Shown: positions 26,368 through 35,534 of the stretch, one piece after another
Position numbering within the stretch: the first letter of the stretch is position 1
How the letters are laid out: every line of letters starts with the position of its first letter
Assembly: GCF_963677035.1 (NCBI RefSeq)
Contig: NZ_OY781472.1
Location: 2,666,001 to 2,730,000, forward strand
Direction: 5' to 3'
DNA from: an uncultured Hyphomonas sp.
GTDB taxonomy: Bacteria; Pseudomonadota; Alphaproteobacteria; Caulobacterales; Hyphomonadaceae
DNA: 64,000 nt
Made by a program: the position numbers and the translations under genes
The notes under the pieces: model-generated
Told to the model about the DNA's origin: nothing
Databases searched by the model: none
The model's input: the letters and a program-made list of their open reading frames with translations, nothing else

Positions 26368-28044
26368 ATGACGAAAACTAATACAACCGCCCCTATACAG
26401 CATTCGGGCCTCATCGCGCTGCTTGACCCTCTTACGAACAAGGGCACAGCTTTCAGCCATGAAGAACGCGATGCGCTTTTCCTTCGCGGGCTGCTTCCGC
26501 CGCATGTCGAAACGCTCGACCAGCAACTCGAAAGGGCGCGGGCAATGATCGATGAGGTAGACGCACCGATCGAGAAATACCTCCGCCTGCGAGGTTTTCA
26601 GGACGACAATGAGGTGTTGTTCTATTCGCTGGTGGCGGACGATCTGCCAGGTACGTTGCCGCTGATCTACACCCCGACGGTAGGCGAAGGCTGTGAGGAA
26701 TTCAGCCACCATTACCAGCATCCGCGCGGACTGTTCCTCACCATTCCCGAACAGGACAAGATCCCCCAGATACTGGCCAATCCGCGCTTCGACGATATCG
26801 AGGTGATCGTCGTTAGCGATGGCGAGCGAATTCTGGGCCTGGGCGACCAGGGCGCCAACGGTATGGGCATCCCGATCGGCAAATTGTCGCTCTACACGGG
26901 GTGCGGCGGGGTGGATCCGGCCAAGACGCTGCCAATCCTGCTTGATACCGGAACCGACAATGAAAAGCGCCGCAACAGCCCGGATTACATCGGGTGGCGG
27001 CACGAAAGGGTGCGCGGCGACGAATATGACGCTTTCCTGGACGCCTTCGTCGACGCGGTGAAGAACCGTTGGGACCATGTTCTGCTGCAGTTCGAGGACT
27101 TCGCGCAGGCGAATGCGCTGCGCCTCCTCAATCGCTACCGCGATCAGTTGTGCACCTTCAACGATGACGTCCAGGGCACCGCCGCAGTCGCCGCAGGGAT
27201 GTTGCTCGCCGCATCAAAAGCGGCTGGCAAGATGCTGAGCGACCAGACCTTCGTGATCTTCGGTGCGGGGTCTGCAGGCTGCGGTATCGGGCGGATGCTG
27301 GTGCGTCTCATGGTCGACGAGGGCATGGACGAGGGCCACGCTTACGCCAGGTTCTACGCCATCGACGCAAATGGGTTGCTGACCCAGAGCAGCAAGCTTC
27401 AGGACTTCCAGAAACCCTTTGCCCGGTCGGCCGATGATATCGATGGCTGGGAGATTTCGGGCGACACGATCGACCTGCAGACCGTGGTCGAAAACGCCGG
27501 CGCGACGGTGCTGATTGGCACGTCAGGCCAAGGGGGCGCCTTCACCGAAGATGCGATCAAAGCGATGGCCAAACATACCGAAAGGCCGATCATCCTCCCT
27601 CTGTCGAATCCGACGATCAAGAGCGAAGCCGCGCCGCAGGACGTGCTGGACTGGACTGAAGGTAAGGCCCTGGTCGCGACCGGTACCCCATTCGACCCGG
27701 TGACCCTGGACGGTAAACAATATCACGTCGATCAGGCGAACAACGCCTATATCTTCCCGGGTGTGGGGCTGGGGGCCGTTACAGTGCGCGCGGCAAAAGT
27801 GACCGATGCGATGTTCGTCGCTGCAGCACGCCGGCTGGCGGAAACCCAATCCCCCAGCGCCGATGGACCGGGCCATTTCATCCCGCCACAGCAAAAGCTG
27901 CGCGACGTGGCGCAGGAAATTGCGATGGCCGTTGCAAAGCAGGCCTTCGCCGATGGCGTCGCGCAAATTGACGAGCCGGATGACGATGCGCTCCGGCAGC
28001 TGATCAGGGATCGCATGTGGACTCCGAAATACATGTCTTTGTAA
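26368..28044 (+). CDS. NAD-dependent malic enzyme
   Basis: From ATG 26368 the protein is 558 residues, the usual length for the SfcA/MaeA-type enzyme. It has IYTPTVGEGCEEF, FEDFAQANALRLLNRYRD and FNDDVQGTAAV (substrate and metal), then FGAGSAGCGIGRML, the NAD site. It oxidatively decarboxylates malate to pyruvate. A GTG at 26344 overlapping the permease stop is an alternative start. Pairing with an amino acid permease and peptidase suggests a role in feeding four-carbon products of amino acid breakdown to pyruvate. Confidence 0.92.
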   Translation: MTKTNTTAPIQHSGLIALLDPLTNKGTAFSHEERDALFLRGLLPPHVETLDQQLERARAMIDEVDAPIEKYLRLRGFQDDNEVLFYSLVADDLPGTLPLIYTPTVGEGCEEFSHHYQHPRGLFLTIPEQDKIPQILANPRFDDIEVIVVSDGERILGLGDQGANGMGIPIGKLSLYTGCGGVDPAKTLPILLDTGTDNEKRRNSPDYIGWRHERVRGDEYDAFLDAFVDAVKNRWDHVLLQFEDFAQANALRLLNRYRDQLCTFNDDVQGTAAVAAGMLLAASKAAGKMLSDQTFVIFGAGSAGCGIGRMLVRLMVDEGMDEGHAYARFYAIDANGLLTQSSKLQDFQKPFARSADDIDGWEISGDTIDLQTVVENAGATVLIGTSGQGGAFTEDAIKAMAKHTERPIILPLSNPTIKSEAAPQDVLDWTEGKALVATGTPFDPVTLDGKQYHVDQANNAYIFPGVGLGAVTVRAAKVTDAMFVAAARRLAETQSPSADGPGHFIPPQQKLRDVAQEIAMAVAKQAFADGVAQIDEPDDDALRQLIRDRMWTPKYMSL

Positions 28045-28189
28045 CCGCCCCCTGAATTCCAGACAGTCGCTGCCTCGCGGGTCGGCGGGGAAGTTTGGCG
28101 CGCTCAAGAACGAACCCGGTTGAGTGTCGCGGGAGCCGGATTTGAAGCCGGCGAATTGAGAGGTGTCAGAGGTCTGCGCCTGTCAGAAG

Positions 28190-28233
28190 GGGGGCGAAGC
28201 CAGCCGCGTAGCCCCCAAATCAGCGAGATTTGG
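28190..28233. other. Pair of adjoining hairpins in the spacer before tRNA-Gly
   Basis: GGGGGC/GCCCCC (28190-28195 and 28211-28216) is followed immediately by CCAAATC/GATTTGG (28215-28221 and 28227-28233). The two share two bases, so they could be alternatives. The 262-nt spacer 28045-28306 has no ribosome site with a plausible gene. Confidence 0.4.
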
Positions 28234-28306
28234 CGGGATGAGGCGGTTAAACACCGAAAGTTTCCTGGGTTTTACAGCATTTCCGCGGATTTCGGGAAGG
28301 CGGCGC

Positions 28307-28380
28307 TGGAGCGGGTGAAGGGAATCGAACCCTCGTCGTCAGCTTGGGAAGCTGCTGCTCTACCATTGAGCTACACCCGC
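28307..28380 (-). tRNA. tRNA-Gly (anticodon CCC)
   Basis: On the minus strand the sequence starts GCGGGTGTAGCTCAATGGTAG and ends with CACCCGC-T-CCA, with encoded CCA. The anticodon loop TTCCCAA sits on CAGC/GCTG, giving anticodon CCC; the outer 27-43 pair is a G-A mismatch. The T-arm is AGGG-TTCGATT-CCCT. It closely resembles bacterial tRNA-Gly(CCC). Confidence 0.95.
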
Positions 28381-28474
28381 GTGCCTGCCTGTATTAGAGC
28401 CCGTTTCCGTGCCAGTGCAAGAGGGCTGGGCATGTCGCTGGCGTGGGGCGGCAGTTAAGGCTAGAAGGCGGGCC

Positions 28475-28858
28475 ATGAACGGATTTCTTGCAGTTGCAGC
28501 AGGTGGCGCCCTCGGCGCGGTCATGCGCCATGGGTTGGGCCAGGTGGTGGTGCGCCACATGCCTGATCACTGGCCCTACAGCACCTTTGCGGTGAATATT
28601 GTTGGCAGCTTCTTCATGGGATTCCTGATCAGCTGGCTGGCCTTTCGCGGTCAGGGCGGACCACAGGAGCTCCGCTTGTTTCTGGCAACGGGTCTGCTTG
28701 GCGGTTTCACGACATTCTCAGCCTTCTCGCTCGAAGTCGCGAACTATGTTCGTGCCGGGGACATAACGAGAGCCGTGGCTTATGCCGCCCTGTCAGTCGT
28801 TTTAGGCCTGATGGCCTTGTTATTTGGTTTGTGGCTTGCCCGGAAAGCTTTCGCATGA
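28475..28858 (+). CDS. crcB: Fluoride channel CrcB/Fluc
   Basis: This 127-residue protein has four hydrophobic segments and the family motifs GALGAVMRHG, NIVGSFFMGFL and GLLGGFTTFSAFSLE (the phenylalanine box). It forms dual-topology dimeric fluoride channels in the inner membrane. A start at ATG 28475 after GAAGG gives the standard length. Its stop overlaps the next start (ATGA). No fluoride-riboswitch sequence was recognised upstream. Confidence 0.92.
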   Translation: MNGFLAVAAGGALGAVMRHGLGQVVVRHMPDHWPYSTFAVNIVGSFFMGFLISWLAFRGQGGPQELRLFLATGLLGGFTTFSAFSLEVANYVRAGDITRAVAYAALSVVLGLMALLFGLWLARKAFA

Positions 28859-29901
28859 GTGGCCAGATAGTCACCGAAACCGTGACCTCCAAGGAGGAGG
28901 GCACGCGGCTGGATCGCTGGATCAAGCGCCGCGTGCAGCTGACGCAGGGCCAGGTCGAGAAGATGCTCCGTACCGGACAGATCCGTGTGGACGGAGCGCG
29001 GGCCAAGTCCAATACGCGCCTGTCTGCCGGCATGCAGGTGCGCCTGCCGATCCTCAGCGGGGATGCGGCCAAGCCGGCCCCGGACAAAGCCAGCAAAGTG
29101 TCAAAGGAAGACCGTGACTTCCTGCGCGAGATCACGCTTTACGAAGATGACGACATGATCGCGCTGAACAAGCCTGCAGGCCTCGCCGTGCAGGGCGGTT
29201 CAGGGCAGGGCAAACATATCGACGGCATGCTGGCGTCCCTCAGCGACGGCACGCACCGGCCCGTGCTGGTGCATCGCTTGGACAAGGACACGTCCGGTGT
29301 TCTCCTCGTGGCGAAACATCCGGCCGCTGCTGCCCGTCTGGCAGAGCTGTTCCGCAGTCGCGACATGAACAAGATTTACTGGGCTGTCACCGTCGCGGTG
29401 CCCAACCCGCCCTTTGGCCAGATCCGCTGCTGGATGGTGAAGGGGATTGAGGATGAGAACGAGGAAGACGGCTACCGCGTCATCAACCCGAAAACGCGAG
29501 GCCGCCGCGATTCCGACCGCGAGCGCATGTTCCGCTCGGCGCAGGGCGTTGAGGGCGCGCGCCATTCAATCACGGATTATGCCGTCATTTCCACGGCCGG
29601 CCAGAAGGCCGCCTGGGTGGCGATGAAGCCAGAAACGGGACGGATGCACCAGCTGCGGTTTCACATGCTGGAAATGAACACTTCGATCCTGGGGGACTTC
29701 AAATATCAATGCCGCCGGGAAGTGCCGCAAGGCCTTGCACCCGGCCTGCACCTGCATGCGCGCGCGCTGATCATTCCGCGCCCGAACGGCAAACCGGTCA
29801 AGATCATCGCGCCGCTGCCGCCGCACATGAAGCAGACTTTTGAGGCGCTCGGATTCCTTGAGCAGGAAGCAGGCAAGGATCCACTTGCGCCCTTCGTATA
29901 A
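28855..29901 (+). CDS. RluC/RluD-type 23S rRNA pseudouridine synthase
   Basis: This 348-residue protein has an N-terminal S4 RNA-binding domain (GTRLDRWIKRR...QVEKMLRTGQIRVDG, residues 13-50) and a catalytic domain with VHRLDKDTSGVLL, in which Asp143 is the expected nucleophile. The GRMHQLRFHM segment is also typical. RluC modifies U955, U2504 and U2580 of 23S rRNA in E. coli. The start ATG overlaps the crcB stop. Its own stop overlaps the next gene (TAATG). Confidence 0.9.
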   Translation: MSGQIVTETVTSKEEGTRLDRWIKRRVQLTQGQVEKMLRTGQIRVDGARAKSNTRLSAGMQVRLPILSGDAAKPAPDKASKVSKEDRDFLREITLYEDDDMIALNKPAGLAVQGGSGQGKHIDGMLASLSDGTHRPVLVHRLDKDTSGVLLVAKHPAAAARLAELFRSRDMNKIYWAVTVAVPNPPFGQIRCWMVKGIEDENEEDGYRVINPKTRGRRDSDRERMFRSAQGVEGARHSITDYAVISTAGQKAAWVAMKPETGRMHQLRFHMLEMNTSILGDFKYQCRREVPQGLAPGLHLHARALIIPRPNGKPVKIIAPLPPHMKQTFEALGFLEQEAGKDPLAPFV

Positions 29902-30590
29902 TGACCGAGCTGCGCCTTGCCATCTGGGATGTTGACGGAACGCTCGTCGACAGCCGCGAGACGATCCACAATGTCATGGTGGAGGCTTTTCGCCAGTCCG
30001 GTCTGACCCCGCCGGAATATGACGCCACGCGACGGATCGTTGGCCTCAGCCTTCATGAAGCTTGTGGGCAACTGGCGCCCGGTGCGTCTGCCGATGACAT
30101 CGAACGGCTGGTCACCGACTATCGCAACACCTGGGTCCGCGCACGTGCCCGGCCGGATTTCTCCCAGCCGCTTTATGATGGTGCGCTGGAAACACTGGAA
30201 TCCCTGCAGGAGGAAGGCTGGCTCATTGCCATGGCCACCGGCAAGACACGGCGCGGGATTCAGAGCCTGTTTGAGCTTCACAAGCTGGAGCATTTCTTTG
30301 ACACGATCTGGTGCGCCGATGACGGCCCCGGCAAGCCGCACCCGCACATGGTGGAGCAGGCCATGGGCGCCCTCGGCGTGGCGCCCGGCGCGAGCCTGAT
30401 GATCGGCGATGCCATCCATGACATCGCCATGGGGCGTGCCGCCGGTGTGCGCACGCTTGGCGTCAGCTGGGGCTTCGGCGAAGCGCATGAACTGGAGGAG
30501 GCCGGCGCACACGAGGTGCACCATGCTTTCGATACCCTTCGCAACAGTCTTCTGAATTTTAATCCGGCTTTGAACGACCTGCGCGGCTGA
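29901..30590 (+). CDS. HAD-family hydrolase, phosphoglycolate-phosphatase-like
   Basis: This 229-residue protein has the HAD motif I DVDGT (nucleophile Asp10, acid Asp12), motif II in MATGKTRRG, and a motif IV-like MIGDAIHDIAMG. A helical cap lies between residues 15 and 80. The HAD-IA subgroup includes phosphoglycolate phosphatase and beta-phosphoglucomutase; the substrate here is not certain. Translation is probably coupled to the pseudouridine synthase gene. Confidence 0.85.
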   Translation: MTELRLAIWDVDGTLVDSRETIHNVMVEAFRQSGLTPPEYDATRRIVGLSLHEACGQLAPGASADDIERLVTDYRNTWVRARARPDFSQPLYDGALETLESLQEEGWLIAMATGKTRRGIQSLFELHKLEHFFDTIWCADDGPGKPHPHMVEQAMGALGVAPGASLMIGDAIHDIAMGRAAGVRTLGVSWGFGEAHELEEAGAHEVHHAFDTLRNSLLNFNPALNDLRG

Positions 30591-30639
30591 ACGCAGTTGC
30601 CTCTTGGAAACCGCGTTCGCACGGCGTACATGCGCGGCC

Positions 30640-31356
30640 ATGATGACTTCTTCTTCCGACAATCCGAAACGCTTTTATAAAGAAGCCGCCGCAGAACAGA
30701 TGCCAGGCGGCTGGACGGTCGCCCTTGACGGGCGCACCATCAAAACGCCCGCCCGGGCTGCGCTCTGCCTGCCAAGCCAGCGTCTGGCGCGGGCCGTTGC
30801 CGCCGAGTGGAACGAGCAGGGCGAGACGATCGACCTCGCCGCTATGCACCTGACACGCCTTGCGAACGTCGCCATCGACCGCACGCCGGAAGTGCGTGAG
30901 GAAATGGCTGATGAAATGGCCCGCTACTGCGAGACCGACCTGCTGTGCCATCTTGCAGAGAGCCCGATCGAACTGGTCGAGCGGCAGGATGCATACTGGA
31001 GACCCGTACGCGATTGGGCGGGGCAGGAGCTGGATATCCTGCTGGTCCCGGTCGAAGGCGTGCTTCCTTCTCCGCAACCGGATGCGTCGCTTGAGGCGGC
31101 CCGGCAGGTGGCGCTTGAGATGGATGATTTTCGTCTCACCGGCGCGTTGTTCGCTTGCGGCCTGTTCGGCTCCGCCTTGCTGGCACTGGCGGTGGCTGAA
31201 GGCCAGCTGTCTGCAGCCGATGCGTTCGAAGTCTCTCGTGTCGATGAGGTCTGGCAGATTGAGCAGTGGGGCGAGGATGAAGAGGCCAAACGTGCGACTG
31301 AGGCCCGCCGGAAAGAGGCGCGCGCACTGGACACATGGATGCGCGGGCTCGGCTGA
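30640..31356 (+). CDS. ATP12-family F1-ATPase assembly chaperone
   Basis: From ATG 30640 this is 238 residues. It begins RFYKEAAAEQMPGGWTVALDGRTIKTPARAAL, typical of ATP12, the factor that helps fold the F1 alpha subunit in mitochondria and alphaproteobacteria. The later ETDLLCHLAESPIELVERQDAYW block is also conserved in the family. Upstream TTG at 30604 is less likely, since the extension is unlike family starts. Confidence 0.85.
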   Translation: MMTSSSDNPKRFYKEAAAEQMPGGWTVALDGRTIKTPARAALCLPSQRLARAVAAEWNEQGETIDLAAMHLTRLANVAIDRTPEVREEMADEMARYCETDLLCHLAESPIELVERQDAYWRPVRDWAGQELDILLVPVEGVLPSPQPDASLEAARQVALEMDDFRLTGALFACGLFGSALLALAVAEGQLSAADAFEVSRVDEVWQIEQWGEDEEAKRATEARRKEARALDTWMRGLG

Positions 31357-31431
31357 GCTGACAATACGAACACCCCGCGCTGACGAATGAGCGCGACCTG
31401 CTTTCGTCGTCTGGCCCCGTTCAGGAGCGGC

Positions 31432-32829
31432 CTAGACGAGTATGTTCTGAACCGGATTCGCCGCGGTGAACGTGCTGAGATTCGGCAATGCCGCTGCCAG
31501 TTCGCTATCGCTCAGACCGAACCACCGGCCCATCGGCGCGGCGTACTGCTCGACTGAAATGGTCGGGATCAAGCGGCCATTGCCAGCATCCTGGCCATGT
31601 CCGAACTCCGATGGAGGAACGTCACCATAGATGCGTTGGCCCTGTACCGCGCCGCCGACCACGAGGTGGTGCGATCCCCAGCCATGGTCTGTGCCATCAC
31701 CATTCGCTGCCAGTGTGCGACCGAAATCGGATGCGGTGAATGTCGTCACGCTGTTTCCGACGCCAAGTTCCTGCATGGCGGAGTGGAAAGCGGTGATCGC
31801 CGCGGAGACGTCCGACAGGTGGCCGGGCAGGTCGGCTGCCTGCGTGGAGTGCGTGTCGAACCCGCCGATTGAGGCGAAAAATACCTGGCGGCGTACCGAC
31901 AAGCTGTCCCGGATTGCGATTGTGTTCGCGATCGCGCGCAGTTGTGATGCGAGATTGGACTGAGGGAATTGCGTAGAAATCGGAACGAGGTTGGCCACCG
32001 CCTCGTTGTAGGCTTCATTCAGAACCACAGATTTGTCCGCAATCTGCGCGACGTCGCGTCCGATCAGATTGCTCCCGTTGTAGTCCGTAGCAGAGAAGTG
32101 CCGGCGCAACAGGTTCGAAATATTGGCATTGTCGAACTCGGTCAGCAGCTCGATTTCGTCAGCGCCACTCAGGCCGATCTGATAAGGCAGAACTTCCTGT
32201 CCTGTGAGGAACAGCTCATTGCCCCCTGCCGTGATTGTGCTGAACTCTCTGTTGTTGTTTGCACCAGAGATGACGGCGGCATCGGCAAAGCGTCCACCCC
32301 AGCCATATTGCGCGCCTTCCGGTGCGCTCGCGGCCCATGTTGATTGTTGGTCGTTATGAGAGAAAAGCTGCTTGGGAACAGGGACTGACCGGCTTTCCCA
32401 CTGAGTTCGGTTGAGCGGACGGATCAATGGTCCTGTATTGGCGACGAACGCGGCCTCGCCTGACTCAAACAGGCCGTGGAGGCCGCTCATTTCCGGCGGC
32501 ATGGCAAATTCGCGTCCACCGAAGTCACTGGAATTTACCGGCGAAAGCGGCAGCAACTGGTTGCGGTCGCGGCTGCCATTGTATCTGCCAAACATGGATG
32601 CCCGGATATTCCGGAAACTGTCGTACGAGGTCTGATCATAGGGCAGCAACACGTCGTGCGTATCGCACCCGCCCAGCATGAATATGCAGACCAGCGCCTT
32701 GTAGTCGGTGACTTCCGCGGCATTGGCCGACTGGAAGCCATGCATGGCATTGCCCAGTGTAGTGAGGGTTGCTGCGCTGAGCGCCCCGGCACCAATGCCC
32801 TTGAGGAGATGTCTTCGAGAAATGCTCAT
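31432..32829 (-). CDS. DUF1501 protein with twin-arginine signal
   Basis: This 465-residue protein has an N-terminal Tat signal (SRRHLLKGIG, residues 4-13, then a hydrophobic stretch to ANA). The body starts ALVCIFMLGGCDTHD and ends with a DFGRT...DHGWGSHHLVVGG segment, typical of DUF1501, a family related to sulfatase/alkaline-phosphatase-like folds. It directly follows the DUF1800 gene (9 nt), the usual pairing. Export by Tat to the periplasm is expected; the function is not known. Confidence 0.85.
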   Translation of the reverse strand: MSISRRHLLKGIGAGALSAATLTTLGNAMHGFQSANAAEVTDYKALVCIFMLGGCDTHDVLLPYDQTSYDSFRNIRASMFGRYNGSRDRNQLLPLSPVNSSDFGGREFAMPPEMSGLHGLFESGEAAFVANTGPLIRPLNRTQWESRSVPVPKQLFSHNDQQSTWAASAPEGAQYGWGGRFADAAVISGANNNREFSTITAGGNELFLTGQEVLPYQIGLSGADEIELLTEFDNANISNLLRRHFSATDYNGSNLIGRDVAQIADKSVVLNEAYNEAVANLVPISTQFPQSNLASQLRAIANTIAIRDSLSVRRQVFFASIGGFDTHSTQAADLPGHLSDVSAAITAFHSAMQELGVGNSVTTFTASDFGRTLAANGDGTDHGWGSHHLVVGGAVQGQRIYGDVPPSEFGHGQDAGNGRLIPTISVEQYAAPMGRWFGLSDSELAAALPNLSTFTAANPVQNILV

Positions 32830-32838
32830 GTCCGTCTC

Positions 32839-34686
32839 CTAGCGCTGTACGAGGTATTCGGGGGACGTCATGACCATAAGAACGGCGGTGCCGATACGGG
32901 TCAGGGGGCCGTCATAGTTGAAGATGTTCTCGTTGGTCAGCGGAATTGCCTGTATCGTCTGGACAATGCTGTTCTTGGTTGCGTCGGTCAGTTGGCCGGA
33001 TGCCAGCAACATGTCCAGATGATCCACCAGAGCTGCCGGATCGTTCACCAGCGCCCGTTCATCTGTATAATCGGGAATGAAGCTCGAACTATGTAGAGCG
33101 TTCCCATTTAACGCTTCGGCAAAAGCGAAGTGCGCCATGAAGTTGGCATAACCAACAAGCGTAGAGCTATTCGTAATCTGCAGCTCCGGCACTGTCATGC
33201 CAGCCGCGCCGGTCGAACTGCCTGGCGCGACGTAGCCGGGCCGGTAAAAGTTGAACACCGATGGCGACGTGTAGGGCTCCTGGCCCAGCTGAGCGCGCGT
33301 TGTCGGGTCATACGGATCGAATGAGTTTTGCGGTGTAACTGCCGAGGCATCAAATGCCCTGGCCCATTGCGTAAAGCGGATTGCTGGTTCGCGGATTTTG
33401 CCGAACGTGTCGTAAGCGAGCATCTCATCAGACCGGGCTTCGGCATCCATCAGGATCGCGGCAATCATGGCTTGCATGGACCCGCGCCGTCCGTCGCCCA
33501 CCACGGTGCCATCCGGTAGGGTATAGCGTCCGGAATTGAATGCTGTTGCCACACGGCCCACATAGGCGGGAGAGGGATCACTGGTTGTCAGGCGCTGGAT
33601 CATCTGCCGGCCAATGAATGGGCCGACATTGGGATGATTGAACAGCGTGTCGAGTGCGATTTCAATACTCGCCGTTCCACTTGTCCCGGCCGGTATGGTT
33701 GTGCCCAGGAAGGCTTTTTCGGATTGCGAGTGATAGGCATCGAACATCTTGAGCGGTGTCGACTGGCGTACTTCTGGCGCATCGGAAGCCGATGACGGAT
33801 CATTGAAATTTGCACTGTCATAGCTCAGGCCGGTGAACACTTTCGCGAGGCCTGTAACATCTGTGTTGTCATAGGTCGGGATAGGCTGTCCGTCCGACCC
33901 GATCTTTTCTGTGCCGTCCACGTTCAGCTCGTTCAGGCCGATTGTGAATAGCTGCATGATTTCACGCGCATAGTTTTCATCCGGCATGCGCTGGGTGATG
34001 GGGTCTTCTTTTTCGCTTTTGAAATAGGTCAGGTAATGCGCCATAGCCGGCGAGTAGGTAACGTCTTCCAGAAGGTCCCGGTAATTTCCAAAGGCGTTCC
34101 GTGCAAGGATGTCCTGATAATAGGCAACAGCGCGTGGCCGGTTGTACAGGGCTGTAGACGATTCATTACGTGATACGACCAGAATTTGCGACAGAGCATA
34201 AGTAACGCGCTGGCGTAGTTGGTCGTCAGCGTTGATCGCGTTGATCCAGAAGGAATAGGTTGGCGAAGCGCCACCGCGGTCGTTGATATAGCCTTCCACC
34301 GTTCGCGATGTCGGCAGCGTAAGGTAGTTGATAACCCAGTCCAGGTTCAGCGTTGCGGGTTTGGCGAACTCCTGCACCAGCCATTGAGAGGCACTGGTAC
34401 CGGTAAGCGTGTTGATATCCTCCGTGGTCGGTCCGAACGTTGCCTGTGTCAGAAGGCGGGACGTGCTCGCCTGGGTGGCAAAGCCGGAATCGCCCTGCGT
34501 CGCCGGAGGTGGTGGCGGCGGCGGGGGAGGTGAAGGTGGTGGCGGTGGTGGTGGGGGCGGGGAAATAGGCGTTGTCACGCCGCCGCCGTCCCCGCTCGCC
34601 GTGCCGCCTCCACCGCCTCCGCCGCACGCGGTCATCAGTACCGCGAGCGAAACAGCCGTCATTTTCCAGGCCAATGATTTGTTCAT
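32839..34686 (-). CDS. DUF1800 lipoprotein with Gly/Pro-rich linker
   Basis: From ATG 34686 this is 615 residues. Residues 1-21 form a lipoprotein signal (LAVLMTAC, Cys21). A Gly-rich run and then two Pro blocks (nine each, split by a Ser) occupy residues 22-61. The DUF1800 body begins RLLTQATFGPTTEDIN and has IMQLFTIGLNELN and SPSVFNFYRPGY. The DUF1800-DUF1501 pair is widespread and uncharacterised. The Pro/Gly linker likely spans away from the membrane. Confidence 0.83.
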   Translation of the reverse strand: MNKSLAWKMTAVSLAVLMTACGGGGGGGTASGDGGGVTTPISPPPPPPPPPSPPPPPPPPPATQGDSGFATQASTSRLLTQATFGPTTEDINTLTGTSASQWLVQEFAKPATLNLDWVINYLTLPTSRTVEGYINDRGGASPTYSFWINAINADDQLRQRVTYALSQILVVSRNESSTALYNRPRAVAYYQDILARNAFGNYRDLLEDVTYSPAMAHYLTYFKSEKEDPITQRMPDENYAREIMQLFTIGLNELNVDGTEKIGSDGQPIPTYDNTDVTGLAKVFTGLSYDSANFNDPSSASDAPEVRQSTPLKMFDAYHSQSEKAFLGTTIPAGTSGTASIEIALDTLFNHPNVGPFIGRQMIQRLTTSDPSPAYVGRVATAFNSGRYTLPDGTVVGDGRRGSMQAMIAAILMDAEARSDEMLAYDTFGKIREPAIRFTQWARAFDASAVTPQNSFDPYDPTTRAQLGQEPYTSPSVFNFYRPGYVAPGSSTGAAGMTVPELQITNSSTLVGYANFMAHFAFAEALNGNALHSSSFIPDYTDERALVNDPAALVDHLDMLLASGQLTDATKNSIVQTIQAIPLTNENIFNYDGPLTRIGTAVLMVMTSPEYLVQR

Positions 34687-34947
34687 GGCTCCACCATCCG
34701 TTCTGGATTGTCCGTTTATCTTCTCGCATGCCTGTGTCACGAAGTTTCGTCACCTTAATTATCGGAATGGTTGGAAAAAAAGCAGCTACGCGCGTATTGT
34801 GCGCTAGTTTCCTCGCCTGAAACACGAATTGTGGCCAAAGTTGTTGTTTTTGTGTCGAGATGAATGGGGGGTGCCCAATTCGTCCGGCAACGGGATATGA
34901 ATGCTCATTTCAGGTTTGGTTCCGGCACGGCGTGTTTTCTGGGTGAC

Positions 34948-35460
34948 ATGATGAAACACGTCATGACTTCTGGAGCGGTCGCCGTTGCCTTTGCTGCGTC
35001 GGCTCTCATTGCACTCCCCGCTGCTGCGGATACGCCGTCGGTCCGGGCGGCTATTGCCACCAGTATTGGTGACAATTCCACCCTCTTCATCGAGGTCGGG
35101 CATGGCGGGCGCGATTATCGTCCGGCTGCCTACAGCTATCGCGGCGCCAAACGAGGATACGCGCCGAACTATCGTGACCGGTTGAGCCGTGAAGCCATTC
35201 ATGCGTGCCGGAGAGGCATTCGGCAGGAAGCCCGGAGGCTGGGATTCCGCGACGTCGATTTCGACAGCCGTGCCTGGGCCCAACCCGTTGGCCGGCACGG
35301 TTATACCGTACGCTTCAGGGAAGTGGAATTTGAGGGCCGCCGGCATGACTTTGAAAGCCGTGTAAGCTGCACCATTCGCCGTGGTTCCGTGACGGATATT
35401 CAGGGTCTTCCCCATCGCCGCGGTGAGCGGCGCCATGATCGCCGCCGTGACCGCTGGTAG
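34948..35460 (+). CDS. Small basic secreted protein, function unknown
   Basis: From ATG 34948 (or 34951) this is about 170 residues. A signal peptide ends near PAAA-DT. The mature protein is rich in Arg and aromatic residues and finishes with a very basic RRGERRHDRRRDRW tail. Two Cys could form a disulfide. I do not recognise the family. It is followed by a clear terminator, supporting it as a single-gene transcript. Confidence 0.65.
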   Translation: MMKHVMTSGAVAVAFAASALIALPAAADTPSVRAAIATSIGDNSTLFIEVGHGGRDYRPAAYSYRGAKRGYAPNYRDRLSREAIHACRRGIRQEARRLGFRDVDFDSRAWAQPVGRHGYTVRFREVEFEGRRHDFESRVSCTIRRGSVTDIQGLPHRRGERRHDRRRDRW

Positions 35461-35504
35461 CTGCGGATAAATCAGTCGTTTCCAACTGAGGAGAAAAGAA
35501 AGAG

Positions 35505-35534
35505 CGCCCCGGACCGAACATCCGGGGCGTTTCT
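35505..35534 (+). terminator. Rho-independent terminator, probably bidirectional
   Basis: A perfect nine-base stem CGCCCCGGA/TCCGGGGCG (arms 35505-35513 and 35521-35529, seven-base loop) is followed by TTTCT. On the other strand the stem is followed by CTCTTTCTTTTC. It lies 44 nt past the stop of the small secreted protein. Confidence 0.8.

Noticed and set aside
28128..28150. Possible decayed tRNA end as an attachment site
   Set aside because: The GAGCCGGATTTGAAGCCGG segment resembles a T-arm only loosely and does not match the tRNA-Gly end closely enough.
28120..28458. Open frame crossing tRNA-Gly
   Set aside because: Its IEPSSSAWEAAALPLSYTR part is simply the translated tRNA gene complement.
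28381..28474. Fluoride riboswitch before crcB
   Set aside because: The 94-nt spacer lacks a recognisable riboswitch core and crcB starts soon after the tRNA.
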